NCBI GenBank assembly: GCA_963839285.1
Contig: CAWIUN010000019.1
Coordinates: forward strand, 10,814 to 74,813
DNA: 64,000 nt
Direction: 5' to 3'
Source: DASSSQ01 sp963839285
Lineage (GTDB): Bacteria > Actinomycetota > Thermoleophilia > Gaiellales > Gaiellaceae
The notes beneath the pieces are model-generated. The model worked only from the letters and a program-made list of their open reading frames with translations. It was not told the origin of the DNA and ran no database searches. The position numbers and the translations under genes are program-made. Positions 53,788-64,000 of this stretch are shown here, in pieces. Within the stretch, counting starts at the first letter, position 1. Every line of letters begins with the position of its first letter.

Positions 53788-53885
53788 GCCGCACCGGCGT
53801 CGGCGCGCGTCCGACCTGCAGGCGCCGGGGACGCCGGCCTCGGCCTGGATCGGCTCCGTCAGAGCGGACGCGTCGAGGCCTCTAG
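53788..53885. repeat. Diverged palindromic element (repeat copy 3)
   Basis: Shares with 3369-3540 the blocks GGCCGCACCGGCGTC (15/15), GCAGGCGCC..GGACGCCGGC (19/21), GGCCTGGA.CGGC.CCG (15/17) and the terminal GCCTCTAG. The stem CCGGCGTC (53794-53801) with GACGCCGG (53830-53837) is kept. The outer left arm is not recognisable. Its CTAG end again supplies the stop of the flanking minus gene (53882-53884). Confidence 0.65.
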
Positions 53886-54226
53886 CTCGCGGGCGCGAGC
53901 TCCAGACGCCACTTCCGCCAGGTCCAGAACCAGGTCGGCACGTGGGCCGGCGCCGCCTTCGGCCGGGCACCGCGCTGGTCGGGCGAGGTCGCGAGCCACT
54001 TGTGCAGGTCCCAGGCCCAGGGCGGGATCCGGGCAGGGATCCCCGTCGGCCGGGCGGGCACCGTCTGCGCGGGCGTCTCGGCGGCGTTCGCGTTGTCACC
54101 TTCGGCCCCCGAGCCGCCGGTCGGGATCGGCAGGAGCGGCCAGAGGATGAAGACGAGCGCCCCGATCGCGGCGCCGTAGGCGGCGAAGGCGAGGAGGCGG
54201 CGGAAGAACCTGAACGCAAAGGCCAT
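53882..54226 (-). CDS. Trp-rich membrane-anchored protein
   Basis: 114 residues: one helix (LLAFAAYGAAIGALVFILWPLLPI), a Gly/Ala/Pro-rich linker, then two similar Trp-rich segments (IPPWAWDLHKWLATSPDQR; VPTWFWTWRKWRLELAPAS). The duplicated P-x-W-x-W-x-x-x-K-W pattern is unusual. ATG start at 54226. No family recognised; lies downstream of the selenocysteine tRNA. Confidence 0.6.
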   Translation of the reverse strand: MAFAFRFFRRLLAFAAYGAAIGALVFILWPLLPIPTGGSGAEGDNANAAETPAQTVPARPTGIPARIPPWAWDLHKWLATSPDQRGARPKAAPAHVPTWFWTWRKWRLELAPAS

Positions 54227-54398
54227 GTCTTCGGGCTCCCCCGGAGGCGCCGACGTGAAACGGAGGCAGGAGCGTAGCCGAGCCGCGCCGGGCGAGGTGC
54301 GAGCGAGGCCCGTCGCCCGCGCCGCGCGGGAAGCCCGGCGTCGTTCGAGCGCCGGCCGGGCCGGAGGGCTCCCGTTGCGCCCGCGTCGCTGCTTCCAC

Positions 54399-54490
54399 GG
54401 AGCGGCGCCGGAGTCGAACCGACCCAGCGTGGGGCTGCCACGCCTCAACGGTTTTGAAGACCGCCTGGGCCACCGGGCCCATGCCGCTCC
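54399..54490 (-). tRNA. selC: tRNA-Sec (anticodon UCA)
   Basis: 92 nt on minus. The 8-bp acceptor stem GGAGCGGC/GCCGCTCC, the anticodon loop CTTCAAA with TCA (54455-54457), a long variable arm (GGCGTGGCAGCCCCACGC) and the T loop GGTTCGACTCC match bacterial selenocysteine tRNA. CCA is not encoded. It follows selA and selB on the same strand, so the three form a selABC locus. Confidence 0.93.
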
Positions 54491-54620
54491 CTGCTGGGAT
54501 CCAGCTGGGGCCATTCAAGCTGATCGGCTCCTCGAGGCGCGGCGTGCGCGGTCCGGGTCGTCTTGGTCCGCCCGTGCGGGTACGTGCTCGCCGCGCGCGG
54601 CCGGTCGCGGCCCGGCGGGT

Positions 54621-56335
54621 TCAGGCGCCGCGGCCGGCGCGGCGGAGGACGCGCTCCTCGCCGACGCGGCGCGTCAGCCCGTCGGCGTCGAAGCGCTCGA
54701 GCAGGAGCTGCGCGGTGCGCCGGGAGACCGCCATCGCGTCGCGGAAGCGTGCGAGCGTGACGGGCGCCTCGGCCCGGACGGTCTCGACGCCGCGCTCGTA
54801 GAGGGCCGCCGAGACGGCGAAGCCGTCGCCGACGCGGCGCAGCCGGCCCTGCTCCTCGAGGAAGGCGGCGAGCGCGCGGTCGGCGACCTTGACGGCGTCG
54901 CCGGCCGCGAGCTCCGCCTCGAGCCGGCGGGCGGCCTCCTCGCGGTCGCCGAGCGAGGCGGCGGCGCCGGGCAGGTAGAGCTTCGCGCCGCGGCGCTCGA
55001 CCTCGAGCCGGGCCGCGACCGCCGGCGCCCACGGCTCCGCGGGCAGGAGCTCGGCGAGCGGCACGCCCGGGTCGAGCGGGGAGCGCTCCGCCTGCTCGGC
55101 GAGCCGGGCGCGGACGCGCGCGCGCAGCTCGTCGAGCCAGGCACGGGCGAAGAAGTGGACGTCCCGCCGCCCTCGACCGCGGCGAGGCCCGCGCGCGAGC
55201 TCGGCGGGCGCGAGCAGGCCGCGGGCCTGCAGCGCCGCGCCCGTCACGGGCGCGTGGACGACCGCGCGGACGATCGCCTCCGGGTCGCCGCCGTCGAGCA
55301 GGCGGAGCGCGGTCGAGGTCGAGGCCGCGGGGCGGCGACGGGTCGAGCACGGCGCCGCCGCCGACGGTCGCGTCGGTGCGGAGGACGACGCGGTCGCCGC
55401 GGGCGGCGAGCAGCGGCCGCTCGAGCCGGAGCTGGGCGTACGAGTCGCGGCGGGCGACGCGGGCCGGGGTCTCGGCCGTGCCGAGGTGGACGGTGACGGC
55501 GGCGGGGATCTCCGCGAGCGGCTCGAGGCGGACGTCGAGCCGGTAGGTGACGGGATAGAAGCCGGGCTCGACGAGGACGTCGCCGCGCTCGAGCTCCGAG
55601 CGCTCGATCCCGGGCAGGTTGACGGCGACGCGCTGCCCGGCCTCGGCCCGCTCGACCGGCGTGTCGTGCACCTGCACCGAGCGGACGCGGACCGGCAGGC
55701 CGCGGGGCTCGACCCGGAGCTCGTCGCCCTCGCCGATCGAGCCCGCCCAGAGCGTGCCGGTGACGACCGTGCCGATCCCGCGCAAGCGTGAAGACGCGGT
55801 CGACGTGGAGCCGCGTGCCGCCCGTGGAGGCCCGGCGCTCGACGGCGTCCGCGGCGCGGGCGAGCGCGGCGCGCAGCTCGTCGAGCCCCTGCCCGGTCGC
55901 GGCGCTGACGGGCACGACCTCGGCCTCGGGCACGAGCTCCCGCGCCTCCTCGACCGCGAGCTCGAGCGTCTCCGCGTCGACCGTGTCTGCCTTCGTGACC
56001 GCGACGACGCCGTGCCGGATCCCGAGCAGCCGCACGATCTGCAGGTGCTCGAGCGTCTGCGGCCGCGCGCCCTCCGCCGCGTCGATCACGAGCAGGAAGA
56101 CGTCGATCCCGGTCGCGCCGGCGACCATCGTGCGGACGAAGCGCTCGTGGCCGGGCACGTCGACGAGCGAGAGGCGGCGCCCGTCGGGGAGCTCGAGCGG
56201 CGCGTAGCCGAGGTCGATCGAGATCCCGCGTGCCTGCTCCTCGGGCAGCCGGTCGGTGTCCCTGCCGGTCAGCGCCCGGACGAGCCAGGTCTTGCCGTGG
56301 TCGATGTGGCCGGCGGTGCCGACGGTCAGCGGCAT
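54621..56335 (-). CDS. selB: Selenocysteine-specific elongation factor SelB (+1 frameshifts)
   Basis: About 570 residues. G1 [35 protein letters not shown]3 [19 protein letters not shown]4 TKAD. One extra base near 55787 and one near 55340 break the frame: [18 protein letters not shown] follows the first, [19 protein letters not shown] the second. C-terminal winged helices ([25 protein letters not shown]) bind SECIS RNA. Delivers Sec-tRNA to UGA codons. Confidence 0.88.
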
Positions 56336-56395
56336 GCCGCTGTTCTACCGCCTGGGGCCGGGCCGGCGGCGGCCGGCTCGCCCGCCTTCCCGGCG

Positions 56396-57719
56396 TCAGG
56401 CGCCCGCGGCCGGCTCGGCCCGCACGCGGACGGCGCCGACGGCGGCGGCGACCTCGTCGAGCTCGTCGTCGCGGAGGGTGCGGCAGTCGAGCAGCAGGCG
56501 GCCCTCGCGGACGACGCCGACGACCGGCGGCTCGTGGGCCCGCAGCGGCGCGGCGAGCTCCTGCTCGACCGCGCAGGCGAAGCTCGGCAGCTCCGCGAGC
56601 GGCAGCGCGCCCCCGCCGACGCGGCCGACGGTCTCCTCGACCTGGCCGCCGACGAGCTCCGCGAGCCGCTCGGCGCGGGCGCGGACGGAGCCCGCGGGCT
56701 CCCGCAGCAGCGCGAGCACCGGGATCTCCCGCGCGGCGCGCTCGGGGTCGAGGTAGAGCGCGAGCGTCCCCTCGAGCGCGGCGAGGGTCAGCTTGTCGGC
56801 GCGCAGCGCCCGCTGCAGCGGGTGGCGCCGCAGCTGCTCGACGAGGTCGGCGCGGCCGACGACGATGCCCGCCTGCGGCCCGCCGAGCAGCTTGTCGCCG
56901 GAGAAGCAGACGAGGTCGGCGCCGGCGGCGAGGCTCTCGCGCGGGGAGGGCTCGTCCTCGAACGGCGCGAACGCGCCCGAGCCGAGGTCGTCGACGAGCG
57001 GCAGCCCGGCTGCGCGCGCGACGGCCGCCAGCTCGCCGAGGCCCGGTAGCTCCGTGAAGCCGACGACGCGGAAGTTCGACTGGTGCACGCGCAGGAGCAG
57101 CGCCGTCTCGGGGCCGATCGCCCGCTCGTAGTCGGCCGCGCGCGTGCGGTTCGTCGTCCCGACCTCGCGCAGGCGCGCGCCCGAGCGCACGAGCACGTCG
57201 GGGATCCGGAACCCGTCGCCGATCTCGATCAGCTCGCCGCGCGAGACGAGCACCTCGCGCCCCTCTGCCAGCGCCGCCAGTGCCAGCATCACCGCCGCCG
57301 CGTTGTTGTTGACGACGAGCGCCTCCTCGGCGCCGGTCAGCCGCCGCAGGATCGCGGTCGCGTGTACCTGCCGTGAGCCGCGCGCGCCCGCCTCCAGGTC
57401 GTACTCGAGGTTCGAGTAGGAGCCGCCGACCTCGAGGACCCGCTCGAGCGCTGCGGCGCGGCAGCGGCGCACGGCCGAGGTTCGTGTGCACGACGACGCC
57501 GGTCGCGTTCAGCGCCCGGCGCAGCGACGGCCGCCGGGCCGCGGCCAGCTCGGCGAGCACGAGCTGCGCGGGGTCGCCCGGCTCGACGCCCGCGCGGATC
57601 AGCTCGCGGGCCCGCTCGAGCACCGTCCGTGCGGCCTCGACGACGAGCGCGCGCGGCTCGGTCGCGAGCCGTTCGTCGCGGGCGAGCTCGTCCACCGAGG
57701 GAAGGTCGCGCAGCCTCAT
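56396..57719 (-). CDS. selA: L-seryl-tRNA(Sec) selenium transferase SelA (+1 frameshift)
   Basis: About 440 residues. [17 protein letters not shown] and [21 protein letters not shown], then one extra base near 57475; corrected, [25 protein letters not shown] continues. [50 protein letters not shown] and the PLP-lysine motif [14 protein letters not shown] match SelA. Converts Ser-tRNA(Sec) to Sec-tRNA using selenophosphate, so a selD must exist elsewhere. First gene of the locus. Confidence 0.9.
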
Positions 57720-57814
57720 CGGCGGTACGAGTCTACGGCCGCGGGGGTGGTTGACAACGTCCAGCCGGGGCCGGAGACTTGCGGCAATCGTTACGAGTCG
57801 TGGAGGAGGACGCC

Positions 57815-58828
57815 ATGCGGGTCTCGGCTTCGGTCACGTCGATCTCGTGGATTCCGTCGGGGGCGATCGACGCCCTTCCCCGGGGTGCCTTCCGGCTCGG
57901 CGGCACGCTCCACGACGACCCGCCGCCCGATCTCCTGGCCGACCTGGAGTCGGTGCGGACGACCACGGGCTTCCAGCATGCGAACGAGCTGCGCGCCTGG
58001 ATCGAGGTCGAGGACGGGCGGATCGTCGGGCACGGCTTCGACGGGCACGGCTACGGCGGTGGTCTCGACCTCGCTCTCACCCCCGACGACCTGGCCGTGC
58101 CGGCGGTCGAGCTGCCGACGCTGCAACCGGAGCCGGAGGTGCAGGACGGCGCCGTCCGCTTCGTCCAGAGTGCGGGCGGCCCGACCTCGGTGCCGGCGCC
58201 GCTGACCGTGCCGGGTCGACCGCTGACGCGTCTCGGCGCCGTCTTCTCGTGGACGACGCTCGCCCTGACGATCCGCGCCGACGGCAGCTCCGCGCACGAG
58301 CTCGTCGGGGCGAGCCCCTTCCCGCGCCACTGGATCTACGACTCGGCCGGCCGCCTCGTCGAGAAGACGGGCGTCCTCGACGAGAAGGGCTGGTACCGCG
58401 CGCTCGCGGCCGAGAGCACGCCCTGGGGCGGCTCCGACTCGCAGGCGGTGACGACCGCGGTCGAGTCGGCGTTCGAGCGCACCCTCTCGGCCGGGATCCT
58501 CGGCGGCGACTGGGTGGCGCGGCCCTGGACGCTGAAGCCGGGAGAGGAGCTGGTGCGGCAGGGCGACCGGCCGGGCGAGGTGGTCGGGCTCGTCTTCCTC
58601 GTCGTCGACGGCGTGCTCGCGGCGGAGGTCGACGGCGAGGTGGTCGCCGAGATCGGGCCCGGCGCGATCGTCGGCGAGCGGGCGTTCGTGGAGGGCGGAC
58701 CGGCCGCGGCCCGCACGGCGACGCTGCGGGCGACGACGAAGACGAAGGTGGTCGGCGTCCCGGCGGGCGAGCTCGGCCGGGACACGCTCGCGACGCTCGC
58801 CGCCTCGCGCCGCCGCATGGAGCGGTGA
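57815..58828 (+). CDS. Protein with C-terminal cyclic-nucleotide-binding-like domain
   Basis: 337 residues from the ATG at 57815, preceded by GGAGGAGG. Residues 1-210 are beta-rich and unfamiliar (WIPSGAIDALPRGAFRLGGTLHDDPPP; FPRHWIYDSAGRLVEKTGVL). Residues 235-330 look like a cNMP domain: RPWTLKPGEELVRQGDRPGEVVGLVFLVVDGVLAAEVDG, IGPGAIVGERAFVEGGPAAARTATLRA. No helix-turn-helix. TTGACA (57751-57756) could be a -35 element. Confidence 0.75.
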   Translation: MRVSASVTSISWIPSGAIDALPRGAFRLGGTLHDDPPPDLLADLESVRTTTGFQHANELRAWIEVEDGRIVGHGFDGHGYGGGLDLALTPDDLAVPAVELPTLQPEPEVQDGAVRFVQSAGGPTSVPAPLTVPGRPLTRLGAVFSWTTLALTIRADGSSAHELVGASPFPRHWIYDSAGRLVEKTGVLDEKGWYRALAAESTPWGGSDSQAVTTAVESAFERTLSAGILGGDWVARPWTLKPGEELVRQGDRPGEVVGLVFLVVDGVLAAEVDGEVVAEIGPGAIVGERAFVEGGPAAARTATLRATTKTKVVGVPAGELGRDTLATLAASRRRMER

Positions 58829-58849
58829 GCGTCCGCCCGACCGGGCGGG

Positions 58850-59554
58850 CTACTGCGCGTCCTCCTTCTCCGGCGCGGGCCCGCCGGTGCGCGCGGTGTG
58901 GTGCGCGTAGCCGTCGAGCACGATCGCCACGGCCTCCTCGGGCGAGTCGGTCGTGTGCAGCAGCGCCACGTCCTCGGGCGAGATCATCCCTTCCTCGAGC
59001 ACCCGCCGGCGGATCCAGTCGAGCATCTCCGTCCAGTACGCGGTGTCGAAGAGGACGACCGGGAAGTCGAGCACCTTGCCGGTCTGGATCAGGGTCAGCG
59101 ACTCGTAGAGCTCGTCGAGCGTGCCGAAGCCGCCGGGGAAGATCACGAAGCCGGTCGACGGCTTCACGAAGCAGACCTTGCGCGCGTAGAAGTGGCGGAA
59201 GGTGTAGGAGATGTCGCAGTAGCGGTTCGGCGCCTGCTCGTGCGGCAGCTCGATGTTGAAGCCGACCGAGAGGCCGCCGCCCTCGCGCGCGCCGCGGTTG
59301 CCGCCCTCCATGACGCCGCCGCCGCCGCCCGTGATCACCGACCAGCCGGCCCCGGCGAAGCCGCGGCCGACCGCGCGCGCCGCCTCGTAGGCGGGATGGC
59401 CGGCCTCGACCCGCGCCGAGCCGAACAGCGCCACCGCGGGCCGCGGGATCCGCGCGACCTGGCGGAAGCCCTCGTGGAACTCCCGCCGGATCGCCTCCGC
59501 CGACGCCTCGCTGTCGTCGAGGTCCTCGAGGATGTGGCGTTCGTCGATCGCCAT
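58850..59554 (-). CDS. LOG family protein (Rossmann fold nucleotide-binding)
   Basis: 234 residues. Family motifs: VALFGSARVEAGHPAYEAARAVGRGFAGAGWSVITGGGGGVMEGGNRGA, then the PGGxGTxxE signature FPGGFGTLDELYESL. LOG proteins act as nucleoside 5'-monophosphate phosphoribohydrolases (cytokinin activation in plants); the bacterial function is often unknown. Start at the ATG at 59554, overlapping the M50 gene's stop by one base (TGATG). Confidence 0.9.
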   Translation of the reverse strand: MAIDERHILEDLDDSEASAEAIRREFHEGFRQVARIPRPAVALFGSARVEAGHPAYEAARAVGRGFAGAGWSVITGGGGGVMEGGNRGAREGGGLSVGFNIELPHEQAPNRYCDISYTFRHFYARKVCFVKPSTGFVIFPGGFGTLDELYESLTLIQTGKVLDFPVVLFDTAYWTEMLDWIRRRVLEEGMISPEDVALLHTTDSPEEAVAIVLDGYAHHTARTGGPAPEKEDAQ

Positions 59555-60207
59555 CAGAGCCGGGTCTGGTGCACGTGCGCCGCGTACATGCCGAGCGCGA
59601 GCGCCGCAGCGGTGCCGAAGTAGACGCCGTAGACGTAGAGCGCCTTCGCGCCGCCGCCGCCGTACCGCAGGAACCTCGCCGAGCGCCAGGCGACGCCGCC
59701 GTCGAGGAAGCCGACCGGGATCAGGTTGATCAGGTTGATCAGGAAGCCCGCGTAGCCGAGCGCCTGCATGAGCGGCGAGTCGATCCGCTCGCCGACCCCC
59801 CAGAAGACGGTCGCCCCGACGCCTCCGACCAGCGGGCCGGCGAGCGCCACCTGCGCGTTCGTCCACGGGTTCAGCCCGCGGCCCTGGATCGTCACGTAGG
59901 CGCCGAGGAAGGGGATGAACGTCGGCCAGGAGGCATGCAGCCCCTGTCGCCGCGCCTCGAAGAAGTGGCCCATCTCGTGGATGAAGATCAGCGCGACGAA
60001 GCCGACGCCGAACTTCCAGCCCCAGAGGAGCGCGTAGCCGCCGATCGCGATGAAGATCGACGCGAACTTGAGGCCGACGAAGCCGAACTTGAGCAGGAGG
60101 CCGACGATCGCCGCGATCGGCGCCCAGATCCGGCGCAGCCAGTCGCGGAGGGAGGGCCCGCGCGGCTGGATCGGCTCGTAGTCGCGCAGCTCCCCGGTCG
60201 GCTCCAT
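59554..60207 (-). CDS. Site-2-type M50 metalloprotease family protein
   Basis: 217 residues. HEMGH (FIHEMGHFFEARRQGL) supplies the zinc His and Glu; the second conserved motif is NLIPVGFLDGG. About five helices, no PDZ domain. Members cut substrates inside the membrane or act as membrane zinc peptidases. The ATG at 60207 is chosen; a GTG at 60216 is an alternative. It is coupled to the LOG gene. Confidence 0.85.
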   Translation of the reverse strand: MEPTGELRDYEPIQPRGPSLRDWLRRIWAPIAAIVGLLLKFGFVGLKFASIFIAIGGYALLWGWKFGVGFVALIFIHEMGHFFEARRQGLHASWPTFIPFLGAYVTIQGRGLNPWTNAQVALAGPLVGGVGATVFWGVGERIDSPLMQALGYAGFLINLINLIPVGFLDGGVAWRSARFLRYGGGGAKALYVYGVYFGTAAALALGMYAAHVHQTRL

Positions 60208-60317
60208 CGGGCTCACGGTAGCTGTATCGGCCGACCGTCCGCCCGAATCAAGGGCTGCGAGGATGCGGTCGACGGTGCGCCGGGGCGACGAGGCGGAGGA
60301 CGAGCTCCCGGCGCGGC

Positions 60318-60947
60318 TCACGACCCGCGCCCGATCCATTCCTCGCCGCCCTCGTACACCTCCTTCTTCCAGAGCGGCACCGTCTGCTTGAGCGTGTCGA
60401 TCGCCTCGCGACAGGCGGCGAGCGCGGCGGCGCGGTGGGCGGCGGCGACGGCGATCACGACCGAGGGCTCGCCGATCTCGACCCGGCCGACGCGGTGGTG
60501 GATCGCGACCTCGAGCAGGTCGTGCCGAGCCTGCAGCTCCTCGGCCAGCGCGGCCATCGTCTGCTCGGCCATGCCCTCGTAGGCCTCGTACTCGAGGTAC
60601 TGGACGTGGCGGCCGCGCGAGGCGCGGCGGACGGTGCCGGTGAAGGTCGCGATCGCGCCGGCGTCGGCCGAGGCGACCTCGGCGACGGCGGCGTCGAGCG
60701 AGAGCGGCCCGTCCGAGAGCAGGAAGGCGCCGCCCGAGACGGGCGGGATCAGCGCCACCTCGTCGCCGTCCGCGAGCGCGCGGTCCCGCTCGGCGTACTC
60801 CTTGTTGACCGCGTAGAGGAGGCCCTCGGGCTCGTCGCCGAGGTCGAGGGCGGCCCAGACGTCCGCGACGCTCGCCGCCTCGAGCTCGCGCGACGACCAG
60901 CCCGCCCGCTCGCGGAGGCCTGCGAAGAGCCGCACGGTCACCTTCAT
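60318..60947 (-). CDS. moaX: MoaD-MoaE fusion (molybdopterin synthase, MoaX-like)
   Basis: 209 residues. N-terminal 80 residues are MoaD: VTVRLFAGLRERAGWSS ... DEVALIPPVSGG, ending in the GG thiocarboxylation site. The rest is MoaE: AGAIATFTGTVRRASRGRHVQYLEYEAYEGMAEQTM, HRVGRVEIGEPSVVIAVAAAHRAAALAACREAIDTLKQTVPLWKKEVYEGG. Since MoaD needs a free C-terminal GG, the fusion should be cleaved after it, as reported for mycobacterial MoaX. Start at the ATG at 60947. Confidence 0.9.
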   Translation of the reverse strand: MKVTVRLFAGLRERAGWSSRELEAASVADVWAALDLGDEPEGLLYAVNKEYAERDRALADGDEVALIPPVSGGAFLLSDGPLSLDAAVAEVASADAGAIATFTGTVRRASRGRHVQYLEYEAYEGMAEQTMAALAEELQARHDLLEVAIHHRVGRVEIGEPSVVIAVAAAHRAAALAACREAIDTLKQTVPLWKKEVYEGGEEWIGRGS

Positions 60948-61025
60948 CCCGGGAAGCCTACGGTCCAGAAGCTCGCTGCGCAGTGCTGGTGGCGTCCACT
61001 GCCCGTCAACTCTAGGCTCTCTCGT

Positions 61026-62450
61026 GTGGCGCACTACTCCGCCTCCTTCGCGACCACGATCCGCGTCCGCCTCGCGGACCGGCCCGGCTCGTTCGCGGAC
61101 CTGGCACGGGCGATCGCCGACGCGGGCGGCCTGCTCGACGCGATCGACCTCGTCCGGATCGAGGGCGGCACGAAGGTGCGCGACGTCACGGTCCAGGCGA
61201 CCGACGCAGGTCACGCGCAGCGGATCGTCGAGGTCGTCTCGGGGCTCCCAGGGATCGAGGTCGAGCACAGCTCCGACCGCACCTTCCTGCTCCACCTCGG
61301 CGGCAAGATCCACATGGAGGGCAACCTGCCGCTGAAGACGCGCGACGACCTCTCGATGGCCTACACGCCCGGCGTCGCGCGCGTCTGCCAGGCGATCGCC
61401 GCCGACCGCGACGCGGCCTGGAACCTGACGATCAAGCGCAACACGGTCGCGGTCGTCTCCGACGGGAGCGCCGTGCTCGGGCTCGGCAACATCGGCCCGG
61501 AGGCGGCGATGCCGGTGATGGAGGGGAAGGCGCTGCTCTTCAAGGAGTTCGGCGGCGTCGACGCCTGGCCGATCTGCCTGGCGACCCAGGACGCGGACGC
61601 GATCGTGGCCGCCGTCGAGGCGCTCGCGCCCGGGTTCGGCGGCATCAACCTCGAGGACATCTCGGCGCCCCGCTGCTTCGAGATCGAGCAGCGGCTGCGC
61701 TCCTCGCTCGAGATCCCGGTCTTCCACGACGACCAGCACGGCACCGCGGTCGTCGTCCTCGCCGCCTTCCTGAACGCGCTCCGCCTGACCGGCAAGCGGA
61801 TCGAGGACGTCAAGGTCGTCGTCACCGGCGTCGGCGCGGCCGGGGTCGCGGTCTCGCGGATGCTGACGGCCGCGGGCGTCGAGACGCTCGTCGGCTGCGA
61901 CAGCAGGGGCGCCGTCCACCGCGGGCGCGAGGGCCTCGACCCGGCGAAGGCGCGCTTCGCGGAGGAGTCGAACCCGGGCAACGAGGCGGGCCCGGCCGAC
62001 GAGATCCTGCGCGGCGCCGACGTCTTCATCGGGCTGTCGGCGCCCGGGGCCGTGTCGGCCGAGGGGATCCGCTCGATGGCCGCCGACCCGATCGTCTTCG
62101 CGATGGCCAACCCGACGCCCGAGGTCCCGCCCGAGGAGATCGCCGACGTCGCCGCCGTGATCGCGACCGGCCGCTCCGACTACCCGAACCAGATCAACAA
62201 CGTGCTCGCGTTCCCCGGCATCTTCCGCGGCGCCCTCGACGTGCGCGCCTCCGCGATCAGCGAGGGGATGAAGCTCGCGGCAGGGCACGCGCTGGCGGAG
62301 ATCGTCGGCGACGACCTGGCACCGGACTACATCGTCCCGAGCGTCTTCAACCGCGACGTCGCCCCGGCCGTCGCCGCCGCCGTCGCGGCCGCGGCAGAGG
62401 CGGACGGCGTCGCGCGCAAGGCCCGCGACGCGGCCGAGGCGCAGTACTGA
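61026..62450 (+). CDS. NAD(P)-dependent malic enzyme with ACT domain
   Basis: 474 residues. Residues 1-80 are an ACT-like regulatory domain ([33 protein letters not shown]). The catalytic part has [82 protein letters not shown] and [16 protein letters not shown] segments. It decarboxylates malate to pyruvate. The ACT domain suggests amino-acid or other allosteric control. GTG start at 61026. Confidence 0.92.
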   Translation: MAHYSASFATTIRVRLADRPGSFADLARAIADAGGLLDAIDLVRIEGGTKVRDVTVQATDAGHAQRIVEVVSGLPGIEVEHSSDRTFLLHLGGKIHMEGNLPLKTRDDLSMAYTPGVARVCQAIAADRDAAWNLTIKRNTVAVVSDGSAVLGLGNIGPEAAMPVMEGKALLFKEFGGVDAWPICLATQDADAIVAAVEALAPGFGGINLEDISAPRCFEIEQRLRSSLEIPVFHDDQHGTAVVVLAAFLNALRLTGKRIEDVKVVVTGVGAAGVAVSRMLTAAGVETLVGCDSRGAVHRGREGLDPAKARFAEESNPGNEAGPADEILRGADVFIGLSAPGAVSAEGIRSMAADPIVFAMANPTPEVPPEEIADVAAVIATGRSDYPNQINNVLAFPGIFRGALDVRASAISEGMKLAAGHALAEIVGDDLAPDYIVPSVFNRDVAPAVAAAVAAAAEADGVARKARDAAEAQY

Positions 62451-62559
62451 GGCGGTGACGGACGGGCGGCCGGCTCGATCCCGGGATCGGGCGGAGTCGC
62501 GAGGATCGGCCCGGGCCGGACCAGCGTGGCGGAGACCCGACGGGGATACGATCCCGGCC

Positions 62560-64000
<1,441 letters not shown>

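Noticed and set aside
54227..54398. A second tRNA or small gene beside selC
   Set aside because: No cloverleaf or start with a ribosome binding site is apparent in this 170-bp GC-rich gap.
54399..57719. Looking for a selenocysteine TGA explanation of the frame breaks
   Set aside because: The breaks are indels, not in-frame TGA codons, and they affect genes without Cys/Sec positions there.

Overview
The window is uniformly very GC-rich, uses GC-ending codons, starts many genes with GTG and packs them with 1-26 bp overlaps. Gene content (BMP-type nucleoside ABC importer, selenocysteine machinery, cbb3-like oxidase, MoaD-MoaE fusion, malic enzyme with ACT domain, methylmalonyl-CoA mutase-like subunit) suggests a free-living high-GC actinobacterium, plausibly of the Thermoleophilia. 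The lineage is an inference from content and composition only.

Layout. 1-3372: an ApbE/ferric-reductase-like operon on minus and a UbiA-type prenyltransferase pair on plus. 3369-4899: a palindromic repeat, a beta-propeller lipoprotein and glyoxalase I. 4934-13500: an accessory region with less GC-biased codon use, small orphan genes, a decayed serine recombinase fragment beside a 78-bp duplication of the gloA 3' end, a HicBA toxin-antitoxin pair, DUF4259, leucine-rich repeat and VOC proteins. 13539-16001: small metabolic enzymes. 16006-23183: a second palindromic repeat, an amidase, a phosphoribosyltransferase and a four-gene BMP importer. 23288-27337: glycogen phosphorylase, an acetate-uptake-like protein and a secreted glycosidase. 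27799-33643: purine operon purD-purE-M20 peptidase-purB-purC-purS-purQ on minus. 33701-35988: AEC transporter, fdhD and a MobA-like protein. 36089-38928: purA, with a degenerate copy of its 3' end beyond an inserted glycosyltransferase. 39051-48497: two-component system diverging from a cbb3-like oxidase cluster that ends in a 1075-residue heme-copper-oxidase-like fusion. 48698-52471: rpsF-ssb-rpsR-rplI-dnaB. 52595-57719: dapA-like gene, a third divergent palindromic repeat and selA-selB-selC. 57815-64000: cNMP-binding protein, LOG protein, M50 protease, MoaD-MoaE fusion, malic enzyme and the start of a mutase.

The genes suggest an aerobic heterotroph with de novo purine synthesis coupled to nucleoside uptake, molybdenum cofactor synthesis, and selenocysteine incorporation. 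FdhD together with the Sec machinery points to a formate dehydrogenase elsewhere in the genome.

An important caveat is that about 20 genes, including dnaB, ssb, purC, purQ, selA and selB, carry frameshifts. Every one I could resolve is a net +1. This looks like an insertion-biased sequencing error, so those genes are annotated as intact with a frameshift note. The two features I regard as truly degenerate are the purA 3' remnant and the recombinase fragment.
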